The position numbers and the translations under genes are program-made. Under the pieces are notes generated by a model. It was not told where the DNA came from, did no database searches, and saw only the letters and a program-made list of their open reading frames with translations. Of a stretch of 64,000 nt of DNA, positions 26,018-34,879 are shown in pieces (the stretch's first letter is position 1; every line of letters starts with the position of its first letter). The stretch is from Frigidibacter sp037095735 (GTDB lineage: Bacteria > Pseudomonadota > Alphaproteobacteria > Rhodobacterales > Rhodobacteraceae): the NCBI RefSeq assembly GCF_037095735.1, contig NZ_JBAWKD010000005.1, forward strand, positions 124,001 to 188,000, given 5' to 3'.

Positions 26018-26681
26018 CGGCGGTCTCCAGCACCCGCAGGATCTGTCCGGTCCGCGCGGTCCAGCCGACGATCGCGCCCTGGGCGCGGATCATCTCGATG
26101 GCGGCGGCCTTGAAGGCGGGGAAGTAGCTTTCGGTGGCATCGGTCGCCAGCAGGCAGTCGAAGCCGCGGTCATTGGCCTCGCGCATCGTGGTCTGCACGC
26201 AGACCTCGGTGGTGACGCCGGCGAAGATCAGGGTGCGGGTGCCCATCCGGGCCAGATGCGCGCCAAGGTCGGTGGCGTAGAAGGCGCCCTTGCCGGGCTT
26301 GTCGATCACGATCTCGCCCGGGGCGGGGGCCAGTTCGGGCACGATCTCTGCCCCCGGCTCGCCCATGATCAGCACCCGGCCCATCGGCCCCGGATCGCCG
26401 ATCCTGAGCGAGGGCGAGCCGCGCAGCCGCTTGGCGGGCGGGCAGTCGGCAAGGTCGGGGCGGTGGCATTCGCGGGTGTGGATCACCGCGATCCCGGCGG
26501 CGCGGCAGCCAGCGATCAGGTCGGCGACGGTGGGCACGATCGCCTGCAGCAGCGTCACGTCATTGCCGAGCGAGGCGCCGAAGCCCCCCGGCTCGATGAA
26601 GTCGCGCTGCATGTCGATGACGATCAGCGCGGTGGTGGCGGGATCGAAGTCCAGCGGGAAGGGGCGGGCGTCCAGGATCAT
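26010..26681 (-). CDS. Isochorismatase-like cysteine hydrolase (second amidase of the biuret operon)
   Basis: The 223-aa protein has the Asp-Lys-Cys triad D23 (VIDMQRDF), K128 (IDKPGKG) and C161 (VTTEVCVQTT). It shares the layout of BiuH, including CHRPDL and DPGPMGRVLIMGEPG, but differs in the N-terminus and the segment after the triad Cys, so it is a paralogue rather than a duplicate. Possible substrates are triuret, a ureido acid or another linear amide feeding into biuret or allophanate. It starts 4 bp inside the ATPase gene end and overlaps the cupin gene. Confidence 0.82.
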   Translation of the reverse strand: MILDARPFPLDFDPATTALIVIDMQRDFIEPGGFGASLGNDVTLLQAIVPTVADLIAGCRAAGIAVIHTRECHRPDLADCPPAKRLRGSPSLRIGDPGPMGRVLIMGEPGAEIVPELAPAPGEIVIDKPGKGAFYATDLGAHLARMGTRTLIFAGVTTEVCVQTTMREANDRGFDCLLATDATESYFPAFKAAAIEMIRAQGAIVGWTARTGQILRVLETADA

Positions 26682-28213
26682 GCGTGTCCTCCCATGTGAT
26701 GGCCGATGGTGGCGATGTCAGCCTCGGCCGCGGCGCAATGGTAGACGAGCCGTCCTTCCGACATGACCACCACGCGGTCGGCCAGCTCGAGGATCTCGTC
26801 GAGATCCTCGCTCATCAGCAGGACCGCCGCGCCGCGGTTGCGGGCCGCCATGATCCGCGCGCGGATCTCGGCCACCGCGGTGAAATCGAGCCCGAAGCAG
26901 GGGTTCGAGATGATCAGCAGGTCCACCGCACCGTCGAGCTCGCGCCCCAGCACCGCGCGCTGGACGTTGCCGCCCGACAGCGCCCGGATCGGGGCGTCGA
27001 TCGAGGGCAGGCGCACCTTGTAGTCGGCGGTCAGCCGCTCGGCCCGCGCCCGCATCGCGCGGCGCGACAGCCAGAAGCGCGGCCGCTCGGTATCCTCGGC
27101 GTCGAAGCTGCGGAAGGCCATGTTCTCGGCCACGGTCATCGCGGGCGCGCAGGCGTTGAACAGCGGCTCTTCGGGCAGGGTGCGGACCCGGTGGCGGCGG
27201 CTTTCGGCGCGGGTCGCGGCATAGGGCTGGCCGTGGACCTTCATCGTGCCGGTGGCGGGGCGCTGGCCGGTCAGGATCTCCATCAACTCCATCTGGCCGT
27301 TGCCCGAGATGCCGGCGATGCCCACGACCTCGCCGCCCCTCACGCTCAGCCCGTCGATGGCGATCTCGCCATAGCCCGAGCGGTCGCGGGCGCGCAGGCC
27401 GTCCAGTTCCAGCACCGGCGCGCCCTCGGTCGCAAGCCGCGCGGCCGGCGCGAGGGGTTTCGCCTCGCCCATCATCATCGCGGCCATGTCGGCGGGCGTC
27501 AGGTCCGCGACCTGCCCGCCGCCGACGTGCCGGCCGCGGCGCAGGACGGTCACGGCATCGGCGAAGGCCATCACCTCGCGGAACTTGTGGCTGATCATCA
27601 GCACCGTGATCTCTCCGGCGTCGCACAGGCCGCGGACATGGCCCAGCACCTCGTCCGCCTCGTCGGGCGTCAGGACCGAGGTCGGTTCGTCGAGGATCAG
27701 GAACCGCCGCCCGAGATAGAGCTGTTTCAGGATCTCGAGCTTCTGCTTCTCGCCCGCCGCCAACCGGTGCACGGGCGCGTCGAGCGGAACGCGGAACGGC
27801 ATCCGGTCCATGAAGGCGGCAAGGTCGCGCCGCTCGGCCGCCCAGTCGATGACCGCGGGCACGTCGGGCCGCGAGATCACCAGATTCTCGGCCACGCTCA
27901 GCGCCGGGACCAGCGTGAAATGCTGGTAGACCATGCCGAGCCCCAGCCGGTGCGCATCGCGCGGGTCCGTCACCTTCGCCTCGCGCCCGTCGACGATCAG
28001 CTCGCCGGAGGTCGCGTGGTAAAAGCCCATGATGCATTTCACCAGCGTCGACTTGCCGGCGCCGTTCTCGCCCAGAAGCACGTGGAAGCTGCCGGCGGGC
28101 ACGGTGATCGACACCGCGTCAAGCGCGGTCATCGCGCCGAAGCGCATGGTCATCGCGATGGTCTGCAGGCCGATCGCGGCATGGGGCGGGGGCGCGGCCC
28201 CGATGACGCTCAT
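26678..28213 (-). CDS. BMP-type ABC importer ATPase of the biuret operon
   Basis: The 511-aa tandem-domain ATPase has Walker A GENGAGKST in domain 1, Walker B FLILDEPTSVLTP, and a degenerate second domain (GISGNGQMEL, ALSGGNVQRAV, LIISNPCFGLD). It starts by ATGA overlap with biuH and overlaps the following hydrolase by 4 bp. It energises the two permeases and binding protein encoded upstream. Confidence 0.92.
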   Translation of the reverse strand: MSVIGAAPPPHAAIGLQTIAMTMRFGAMTALDAVSITVPAGSFHVLLGENGAGKSTLVKCIMGFYHATSGELIVDGREAKVTDPRDAHRLGLGMVYQHFTLVPALSVAENLVISRPDVPAVIDWAAERRDLAAFMDRMPFRVPLDAPVHRLAAGEKQKLEILKQLYLGRRFLILDEPTSVLTPDEADEVLGHVRGLCDAGEITVLMISHKFREVMAFADAVTVLRRGRHVGGGQVADLTPADMAAMMMGEAKPLAPAARLATEGAPVLELDGLRARDRSGYGEIAIDGLSVRGGEVVGIAGISGNGQMELMEILTGQRPATGTMKVHGQPYAATRAESRRHRVRTLPEEPLFNACAPAMTVAENMAFRSFDAEDTERPRFWLSRRAMRARAERLTADYKVRLPSIDAPIRALSGGNVQRAVLGRELDGAVDLLIISNPCFGLDFTAVAEIRARIMAARNRGAAVLLMSEDLDEILELADRVVVMSEGRLVYHCAAAEADIATIGHHMGGHA

Positions 28214-28923
28214 GCGATCGCCATCAGCAGCGCGTCGGAACTGGCGACCGCGCCGAAGACCCCGCCCTGCATCTTGATCATCTCGATCGCCGCGGCGTGA
28301 TTGCGCGGATCGGTCGCGGCGCAGCAGTCGGTCAGCATCACGCATTCGAAACCGCGGTCGTTGGCCTCTCGCATCGTGGTGTGGACGCAGACATCGGTGG
28401 TGATCCCGGTCAGCACGATGTTGTCGATGCCCTTCAGCCGCAGGATCATCTCGAGATCGGTCGCGCAGAACGAGCCCTTGCCGGGCTTGTCGATGATCAC
28501 CTCGCCGGGCAGGGGGGCCAGTTCGGGAATGATCTCCCATCCCGGCTCGCCGCGGGTCAGGATCCGCCCGCAGGGGCCCGGATCGCCGATCCCCGCCCCG
28601 ATCCTGCGCGAGCGCCACTGCTTGTTCGCGGGCAGGTCCGACAGGTCGGGCCGATGCCCCTCGCGGGTGTGGATCACCATGAAGCCGCGCTCGCGGAAGG
28701 CGGACAGCAGCCGCCCGATCGGGCCGATCGGCGCACGGGTCAGGGCGATGTCATAGCCCATCTCGTCGACATAGCCGCCCGGCCCGCAGAAGTCGGTCTG
28801 CATGTCGATGATGATCAGCGCGGTGTTTTCGGGCCGCAGGTCGCCGTTCCAGGGCCAGCGATAGGGCTCTGACCGGATGGTGGTGCCGTCTTCCTTGGCA
28901 GGCGTCTGGGTCTGGACGTTCAT
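28210..28923 (-). CDS. biuH: Biuret hydrolase
   Basis: The 237-aa isochorismatase-like hydrolase matches Rhizobium leguminosarum BiuH from memory along its length: WPWNGDLRPENTALIIIDMQTDF, HTREGHRPDLSDLPANK, RIGAGIGDPGPCGRILTRGEPGW and ITTDVCVHTTMREANDRG. The triad D40, K146 and C179 corresponds at a constant offset of four to the reported D36, K142 and C175. It hydrolyses biuret to allophanate and ammonia, and AtzF, encoded in the same operon, completes the pathway. It lies between the second permease and the ATPase. Confidence 0.9.
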   Translation of the reverse strand: MNVQTQTPAKEDGTTIRSEPYRWPWNGDLRPENTALIIIDMQTDFCGPGGYVDEMGYDIALTRAPIGPIGRLLSAFRERGFMVIHTREGHRPDLSDLPANKQWRSRRIGAGIGDPGPCGRILTRGEPGWEIIPELAPLPGEVIIDKPGKGSFCATDLEMILRLKGIDNIVLTGITTDVCVHTTMREANDRGFECVMLTDCCAATDPRNHAAAIEMIKMQGGVFGAVASSDALLMAIA

Positions 28924-28937
28924 CGCTTTGGCTCCGG

Positions 28938-29861
28938 TCATTTGGTGAGCGAGAGTTCGCGGGGGGCGCCGGTCAGCGCCGCGGTCTTCGAGGACGAGAT
29001 CACGAGGACGATCAGGGTCAGCACGTAAGGTGCGGCGTAGGACAGGTAGTAGCCGCCGGTGATGCCCACCGATTGCAGCGCGGGGCCAAGCGCGCCCGCC
29101 GCGCCGAAGAGGAGCGCCGCGCCAAGGCAGGCCGTCGGCGACCAGCGGGCGAAGATCACCAGCGCCACCGCGATCAGCCCTTGGCCCGAGGAAATCCCCT
29201 CGTTCCAGCTTCCGGGGTAGTAAAGCGACAGGTAGCTGCCGCCGATCCCCGCCATCGCGCCGCCGAAGGCGGTGGCGAGGATGCGGACCCGGGCCGGGCG
29301 GATGCCCAGCGCGCGGGCGGCGTCGGAACTGTCGCCGACGACGCGCAGGACCAGGCCTGCGCGGGTCTTCTTCAGCGCCCAGGCCAGCGCGAAGGCCAGC
29401 GCGATGCCGATGACGAAAAGGACGTTCACCTTCAGCGCCGCCTGCACCTGCGGCAACCCGGACCAGAAGCCAAGGTCGAAGGCCGGCAGGTCGGGGGCGA
29501 CCGGCTGGATGAAGGGCTTGCCGAAGTAGAAGGCGAGCCCCATCCCCAGCAGCATCAGCGCGATGCCCACCGCGATGTCGTTGACCTTGGGCAGAGAACA
29601 CAGCAGCCCGTGGATCAGCCCGAAACCCGCGCCGGCCAGCGCGGCGGCACCGACCCCAAGCCAGGGCGAGCCGGTCAGCACCGCCGTCGCGTAGCCCGAC
29701 ATCGCGCCGAAGACCAGCGTGCCTTCCAGCCCAAGGTTGATGCGGCCCGAGCGTTCGGTGATCACCTCGCCCAGCGAGACGAAGAGGAAGGGGGTCGAGA
29801 CGCGGATCGCGCCGCCCAGCATCGCGAGGGGAACGGCCCAAAGGCCGATGTCGGTGCTCAT
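28938..29861 (-). CDS. BMP-type ABC importer permease 2 (biuret operon)
   Basis: The 307-aa polytopic permease has TPFLFVSLGEVITERSGRINLGLEGTLVFGAMSG near the N-terminus, the standard landmark of this family. It starts by a 4-bp overlap with permease 1 and is followed 14 bp later by biuH. Confidence 0.9.
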   Translation of the reverse strand: MSTDIGLWAVPLAMLGGAIRVSTPFLFVSLGEVITERSGRINLGLEGTLVFGAMSGYATAVLTGSPWLGVGAAALAGAGFGLIHGLLCSLPKVNDIAVGIALMLLGMGLAFYFGKPFIQPVAPDLPAFDLGFWSGLPQVQAALKVNVLFVIGIALAFALAWALKKTRAGLVLRVVGDSSDAARALGIRPARVRILATAFGGAMAGIGGSYLSLYYPGSWNEGISSGQGLIAVALVIFARWSPTACLGAALLFGAAGALGPALQSVGITGGYYLSYAAPYVLTLIVLVISSSKTAALTGAPRELSLTK

Positions 29862-30970
29862 TTGCGCTCCTCCGGGAACAGGCGGCGGGCAAGGTCGAGG
29901 CGGCCCTGGAAGCTGTCGCCCACCAGAAGCGCCACGAAGACGAAGCCCTGCAGCACCAGCATCGTGGCATCGGGCAGGTCCATCCGGCGCTGGACGAGGC
30001 CGGACGAGGCCTCGAACCCCGCCAGCAGCAGCGCGACCGGGATCAAGGCCAGCGGGTTCTGCCGGGCGAGGAAGGCGATCAGGATGCCGGTGTAGCCATA
30101 ACCCGCGGCCAGCGAGGCATTGGCAGAGCCATGCACGGCCGAGACCTCGAAATAGCCCGCAAGCCCCGCGAAGGCGCCGCCCAGCGCGGTGAAGCCCACC
30201 ACCAGCCTGCCCACGGGCAGGCCCTGCACCTGCGCCGCGCGGATGTTGCCGCCGGCGATGCGCGCGGCGAAGCCCAGCGTCGTGCGCTCGATCAGCACCC
30301 AGGCCAGCCCACAGCCCCCCAGCGCCACCACCAGCCCCCAATGCACCGACCAGCCGGGGATCGTGCCGACCTTCAGCGCGGCCTCGATCGGCGCGGTCGA
30401 GGGCTTGTTGAGGCTGGCCGGGTCGCGCAGCGGCCCCTCGACCAGATGGTTCATCAGCGCGATGGCGATATAGGCCATCAGAAGCGAGGCGATGGTCTCG
30501 TTCACCCCCCGCCACTGGCGCAGCACGCCCGACAGGCCGATCCAGACCGCGCCGGTCAGGCCCGCGGCCAGGGCCAGCAGCGGCATGGCGATGCCCGCAG
30601 GCAGCCCCGCGACATGGGCGGCAAGCCCGCCGGTCATCACGCCGCCCAGCACGATCGCACCCTCGCCGCCGATGATCACAAGGCCCAGCCGCGCCGGGAT
30701 CGCCACGCAGAGCGCCGCGAACAGCAGCGGCGCCGCGCGGGCGAGGGTGTTCTGCCAGCTGAAGGCGGTGCCGAAGCCCGCCTTGTAGACCAGCGCGTAG
30801 AAATCGACCGGGCTGCGGCCCTGCAGCGCCAGAAACACCGCAAACAGCGCCAGCCCTGCCAGCAGCGACAGAAGCGGCAGGGCCAGCGCCTCGACCTTGC
30901 CGGCCAGCGGGATCACCCAGGCCGGGCGACCGGCCTCTGCCGGCCGCTTCATCCCGATACCGATGCTCAT
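29858..30970 (-). CDS. BMP-type ABC importer permease 1 (biuret operon)
   Basis: The 370-aa polytopic permease has the family segments RAAPLLFAALCVAIPARLGLVIIGGEGAIVLGG and AGYGYTGILIAFLARQNPLAL. It starts 7 bp after the binding-protein gene. Its order (binding protein, permease, permease, enzyme, ATPase) differs from the first BMP operon in this window, so the two systems are not a recent tandem copy. Confidence 0.9.
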   Translation of the reverse strand: MSIGIGMKRPAEAGRPAWVIPLAGKVEALALPLLSLLAGLALFAVFLALQGRSPVDFYALVYKAGFGTAFSWQNTLARAAPLLFAALCVAIPARLGLVIIGGEGAIVLGGVMTGGLAAHVAGLPAGIAMPLLALAAGLTGAVWIGLSGVLRQWRGVNETIASLLMAYIAIALMNHLVEGPLRDPASLNKPSTAPIEAALKVGTIPGWSVHWGLVVALGGCGLAWVLIERTTLGFAARIAGGNIRAAQVQGLPVGRLVVGFTALGGAFAGLAGYFEVSAVHGSANASLAAGYGYTGILIAFLARQNPLALIPVALLLAGFEASSGLVQRRMDLPDATMLVLQGFVFVALLVGDSFQGRLDLARRLFPEERK

Positions 30971-30977
30971 GGCCGGA

Positions 30978-32093
30978 TCACGAGGTCGAGCCGAGAACGC
31001 CGTCGACGAGATATCCCATCGACTCCAGCGCCACGTCGGTTTCGGCGAAGGCCTGCCCCTCGGTCGCGACCGTCTTGCCGGCATTGTCCTTCAGCGGTCC
31101 CTTGATGACCGAGAAGCCGCCCTTCATGATCTCGGCCAGCGTGGCTTCGAACTGGTTGCGCGCGGCGTCCGAATTGCCCGGACCCAGCGGCGACATCTTC
31201 ACGAAGCCGTCCGACAGCCCGCCGCGCACGAAGTTCGGAATCGGCTCGCCCTTCATCGTCGCGCTGACCATGTCGGTATAGACCTTGGCCCAGTTCCACT
31301 CGGCCCCGGTCAGGTACTTCTCGGGCGCGAGGCTCGACTGGTCGGCGTGATAGCCGCAGACGAAGGCGCCGCGGCTGGCGGCGGTCTCGATCACCACCTT
31401 CGGGCTGTCGACATGGCAGGTGATCACGTCCGCCCCGGCGTCGGCCAGCGCGTTGGTGGCCTCGGCCTCCTTCACCGCCATCGACCATTCGCCGGTGAAG
31501 ATGACCTGACAGGTGATCGTGGGATCGACCGAGCGCGCGCCCAGCAGGAACGAGTTCACGTTCAGAAGCACCTGCGGGATCGGCTTGGCGGCGACGAAGC
31601 CGATCTTCTTCGACTTCGAGGCATGGCCCGCGGCGATGCCGTTCAGGTACTGGCCCATGCCGATATAGCCGAAGTAGCTGCCGGTGTTGGCGGGCATCCC
31701 CTCTTTCCACAGGCCCCCGCAATGTTCGAACCGCACGTCGGGGTTCTTCGGGGCCACGGTCAGGATATGGGGGTCGAAATAGCCGAACGAGGTCGGGAAC
31801 AAGAGGCCCGCCCCGTCGAAGTTGATCATCGATTCCATCGTCTGCTGGACGTCCTGCGTCTCGGCGACGTTTTCCTCCTCGACGACGGTGACGCCCTCGA
31901 TCGCCTTCACTGCCGCGGCGCCGAGCGCATGGGCCTGATTGTAGCCGTAGTCGTCGCGGGGTCCGACATAGATGAAGCCCACGGTCAGCTCGCTTGCGGC
32001 GCGGGCCGGCAGGGCGAAGCCGCCAAGCGCGGTGGCGCCGGCCAGTCCGGCAGAGCTTGCGATGAAGCGGCGGCGGGTCAGGAAATCGGCCAT
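30978..32093 (-). CDS. BMP-family substrate-binding protein of the biuret operon, Tat-type signal
   Basis: The 371-aa protein begins with a twin-arginine leader (TRRRFIASSAGLAGATALGG, about 6-25) and ALPARA before the mature domain. The Bmp/Med fold is shown by VGFIYVGPRDDYGYNQAH, the LLFPTSFGYFDPHIL segment and GSYFGYIGMGQYLNGIAAG. It is the first gene of an eight-gene operon for a linear amide, presumably biuret, triuret or a related nitrogen source. Confidence 0.9.
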   Translation of the reverse strand: MADFLTRRRFIASSAGLAGATALGGFALPARAASELTVGFIYVGPRDDYGYNQAHALGAAAVKAIEGVTVVEEENVAETQDVQQTMESMINFDGAGLLFPTSFGYFDPHILTVAPKNPDVRFEHCGGLWKEGMPANTGSYFGYIGMGQYLNGIAAGHASKSKKIGFVAAKPIPQVLLNVNSFLLGARSVDPTITCQVIFTGEWSMAVKEAEATNALADAGADVITCHVDSPKVVIETAASRGAFVCGYHADQSSLAPEKYLTGAEWNWAKVYTDMVSATMKGEPIPNFVRGGLSDGFVKMSPLGPGNSDAARNQFEATLAEIMKGGFSVIKGPLKDNAGKTVATEGQAFAETDVALESMGYLVDGVLGSTS

Positions 32094-32177
32094 CTGAAAT
32101 CCTCGCTGTTGGGAAGGACGCCGGTTCTGTCGGTGGCGTTCATCCAAGAGGTTACGCTCGCCTGCGCTGCTGTCTGC

Positions 32178-32193
32178 TGCTAGTTTCTCAGCA
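32178..32193. promoter_or_regulatory. LysR-type box (T-N11-A) between LysR and the biuret operon
   Basis: TGCT and AGCA arms flank AGTTTCTC, giving a T-N11-A core (T32178, A32190) 25 bp before the LysR start in the 125-bp divergent spacer. This is the usual place for a LysR activation and autoregulation site. Confidence 0.4.
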
Positions 32194-32218
32194 AAGCGAT
32201 GCAGGAATTGCAGCACTC

Positions 32219-33121
32219 ATGGCGAGCCTGAACACCCTGACCTTCATCGAGGCCATCGCCCGCGCCGGCTCGATCCGGGCCGCGGCCGAGGGGCTGGCGA
32301 TCACCTCGACCGCGCTGAACCGCAGGCTTCTGGCGCTGGAGCGCGAACTGGGCGCGCCGGTGTTCGAACGGCTGCCGCGCGGGGTGCGGCTGTCCCCGGC
32401 CGGAGAGCTGCTGGTCCAGCACATCCGCAGCCAGCGTGCCGATCTCGACCGGGTGCGCTCGCAGATCGCCGATCTCTCGGGCGAGCGGCGCGGGCATGTC
32501 CGGGTGGCTTGCAGCCAGGCGCTGCTGCCCTATTTCCTGCCGCGCGAGATCGCCGCCTATCGCCGCGCGCATCCCTTGGTGACCTTCGACATCGCGCTGC
32601 GCGACCGCGAACGCGCCGAGCGCGCGCTGGTCGACCACGAGGCCGACATCGCGCTGGTGCTGGAGCCGGTGCGCCTGTCGGAGGTGCAGGTGCTGGCGAC
32701 CGCGGCGCAGCCGATCCACGCGGTGATGTGCGAGGGCCATCCGCTGGCCGCGAAGGCGGAACTCAGGCTGTCGGATTTCGTGGGTCATCCGCTGGGAATG
32801 CCGAGCGAGCCCTATGCGGTGCGCCACATGATGGATGCCGCGATGCGCCGCTCGGGCGTGGCGCTGAGCCCCTCGATCACCTCGGACAGTTTCGAGTTCC
32901 TGCGCAACTACCCCGGGCTCGAGCCGATGGTGACCTTCCAGATCCCGATCGGCCTGCCGCCCGCCGGCGCGATGGGCGGGCTGGTTTCACGCCCGCTCAG
33001 CGTCCGGGACATCCCGCCCGGGGTGCTTTACCTCGCGCAGCTGCGCGGCCGCTCGCTGCCGGTTGCGGCGGCGAATTTCGCCCGGCAGCTGGAACGCGCT
33101 TTGGAAGGGGCCGCGCGGTGA
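32219..33121 (+). CDS. LysR-family regulator divergent from the biuret operon
   Basis: The 300-aa protein has an N-terminal HTH (about 1-60, AAAEGLAITSTALNRRLLALERELGAPVFERLPRGVRLSPAGELL) and a periplasmic-binding-like effector domain (RGHVRVACSQALLPYFLP, LVDHEADIALVLEP). Head-to-head placement with the binding-protein gene makes it the likely activator, sensing a nitrogen compound or pathway intermediate. Confidence 0.88.
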   Translation: MASLNTLTFIEAIARAGSIRAAAEGLAITSTALNRRLLALERELGAPVFERLPRGVRLSPAGELLVQHIRSQRADLDRVRSQIADLSGERRGHVRVACSQALLPYFLPREIAAYRRAHPLVTFDIALRDRERAERALVDHEADIALVLEPVRLSEVQVLATAAQPIHAVMCEGHPLAAKAELRLSDFVGHPLGMPSEPYAVRHMMDAAMRRSGVALSPSITSDSFEFLRNYPGLEPMVTFQIPIGLPPAGAMGGLVSRPLSVRDIPPGVLYLAQLRGRSLPVAAANFARQLERALEGAAR

Positions 33122-33197
33122 GGGCGGGCCGGGCCCCCCTCTGGTTCGCGGCGATGCGTGGGCTATGATCGGCGCAATTCCGACGCGCGGTGAGCCG

Positions 33198-34442
33198 ATG
33201 ACCCAGACCCTGCCGATTGCCTCTGACGCCGCGCCGCGCTGGCTCGACGATCCCGTCCACCGCGCGTGGCTGCGGGCCGAGGCCGGGCGCCAGCTTGACC
33301 TGTTCCGCGCCAGCCTGCGCGACGATGGCGGGTTCGATGTGTTCGACCGGCAGGGCCGGCCGATCGCCGGCGCCCCGCAAGAACTGCACACCACCACGCG
33401 GCTGGTGCATTCGGCGGCGCTGGCGATGCGCTTCGGCCATGCCGGTCTTGACCCGCTCGTCGATGCCGGGATGGCCTTCCTCGCCGGACGGCAGCGCGAC
33501 GCGCGGCACGGGGGCTGGTTCTGGTCGGTCACCCACGACGGCCGCCCGGTGGACGACAGCAAGCTGGCCTATGGCCATGTCTTCGTGCTGCTGGCGGCGG
33601 CCAGCGCCCGGATCGCGGGCCACCCGCAGGCCGATGCGCTGCTGGACGAGGCCGCAGGACTTTTGTGGTCGCGGTTCTGGGAGCCGGAGCACGGCCTGTT
33701 CTGCGACGAGTTCACCCGCGACTGGCGCCCGTTCTCGACCTATCGCGGGATGAACGCCAACATGCACGGGGTCGAGGCGCTGCTGACCGCGCATGAAGCG
33801 ACGGGCGAGGCGCTGTTCCTCGACCGGGCGCAGAGCATTCTCGAGGCTTTCCTGCTGCGTTTGGCCCCGGCCGAGGGCTGGCGGCTGCCCGAGCATTACA
33901 CCGCCGACTGGCGCGTCGATGACGACTATGCCGGCAACCCGATGTTCCGGCCCGCGGGCACCACGCCGGGGCATTCGCTGGAACTCGGCCGGCTTGCGCT
34001 GCAGGCCTGGGATCTGCGCGGCCGGCCCGCCGACGGGATCGAGCCCGCGGCGCGGCGACTGATCGCGCAGGCCCTGTCCGATGCCTGGCTGCCGGGCGGC
34101 GGTCTGGCCTACACGCTGGAACGCGGCAGCGGCCGGGTCGCGATCGCGGACCGCTACTGGTGGCCGGTGACAGAGGCGATCGGCGCGGTGGCGGTGCTGC
34201 TGAAGCTGGGCGGCGGCGGCGAGGACGAAGAGTGGTATCGCCGCCTGTGGCGCTTCGCGGCGGCGCGTTTCATCGACCCCGCGCAGGGTGGCTGGTTCCC
34301 GGAAATCGACGCCGATGGCCAGCCGGTCGAGCGGCAGTTCCGCGGCAAGCCCGACCTCTACCATTCGCTGCAGGCGGCGCTGTTCCCGCTGGTGCCGGCG
34401 GTGTCGCGGATCGCGCTGCTGGCGCCTTCCGTGCCGGCTTAG
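33198..34442 (+). CDS. N-acylglucosamine 2-epimerase family aldose-ketose isomerase
   Basis: The 414-aa alpha/alpha-barrel protein resembles YihS and mannose isomerases: LHTTTRLVHSAALAMRFG, DDSKLAYGHVFVLLAAA, YRGMNANMHGVEALLTAHEATG, TPGHSLELGRLAL and RYWWPVTEAIGAV, with the histidines expected for ring opening and isomerisation. The likely reaction is mannose/fructose-type isomerisation; true GlcNAc epimerase is less likely. It follows LysR by 76 bp and overlaps the convergent thioesterase by 4 bp. A functional link to the fructose-type transporter at 43.7 kb is possible. Confidence 0.85.
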   Translation: MTQTLPIASDAAPRWLDDPVHRAWLRAEAGRQLDLFRASLRDDGGFDVFDRQGRPIAGAPQELHTTTRLVHSAALAMRFGHAGLDPLVDAGMAFLAGRQRDARHGGWFWSVTHDGRPVDDSKLAYGHVFVLLAAASARIAGHPQADALLDEAAGLLWSRFWEPEHGLFCDEFTRDWRPFSTYRGMNANMHGVEALLTAHEATGEALFLDRAQSILEAFLLRLAPAEGWRLPEHYTADWRVDDDYAGNPMFRPAGTTPGHSLELGRLALQAWDLRGRPADGIEPAARRLIAQALSDAWLPGGGLAYTLERGSGRVAIADRYWWPVTEAIGAVAVLLKLGGGGEDEEWYRRLWRFAAARFIDPAQGGWFPEIDADGQPVERQFRGKPDLYHSLQAALFPLVPAVSRIALLAPSVPA

Positions 34443-34879
34443 GGCGCAAGTGCCGCCAGCGCGGCACGCAGCGCCGGCGGGATCGGCGCGGGGCGGCGGG
34501 TGACGCGGTCGACATAGACATGGGTGAACAGAAGCTGCGCCGCCGGTTCCCCGGCGCCCTCGGCGAAGATCCCGGCCTCGTATCCCAGCGAGGTGGTGCC
34601 CAGATGCGCGACCCTGAGGCCGATCTCTGCCGCGCCGGGATAGTCGAGCTCGGCGAAGAAGCGGCAGCGGGTCTCGACCACCAGCGGGATCACCGGGTCG
34701 TGGCGCGCGTCCGCGGTGCCGGTGCCGATCACCCAGGCATTGATCGCGCTGTCGACCAGCGCCTGATGCACGGCGTTGTTGACATGGCCGAAGCGGTCGG
34801 CGTCGTTCCAGCGCAGCTCGATCCGCCGCAGGTGGCGATAGGCGTCGCGGGTCAGGGGCGCGGGGCGCGGTGTAGTCAT
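34439..34879 (-). CDS. Hot-dog fold acyl-CoA thioesterase (4HBT/FadM-like)
   Basis: The 146-aa protein has the RWNDADRFGHVNNAVHQAL segment (about 22-41) with the catalytic Asp of 4-hydroxybenzoyl-CoA thioesterase relatives, and a FFAELDYPGAAEIGLRV strand region. It hydrolyses an acyl-CoA. It is the last gene of the 41.4-34.4 kb operon and starts by a 4-bp overlap with the quinone reductase gene. Confidence 0.8.
   Translation of the reverse strand: MTTPRPAPLTRDAYRHLRRIELRWNDADRFGHVNNAVHQALVDSAINAWVIGTGTADARHDPVIPLVVETRCRFFAELDYPGAAEIGLRVAHLGTTSLGYEAGIFAEGAGEPAAQLLFTHVYVDRVTRRPAPIPPALRAALAALAP

Noticed and set aside
33198..34442. Assigning the AGE-family gene as N-acylglucosamine 2-epimerase for sialic acid use
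   Set aside because: Conserved segments look more like YihS/mannose isomerase, and the locus has no amino-sugar genes.
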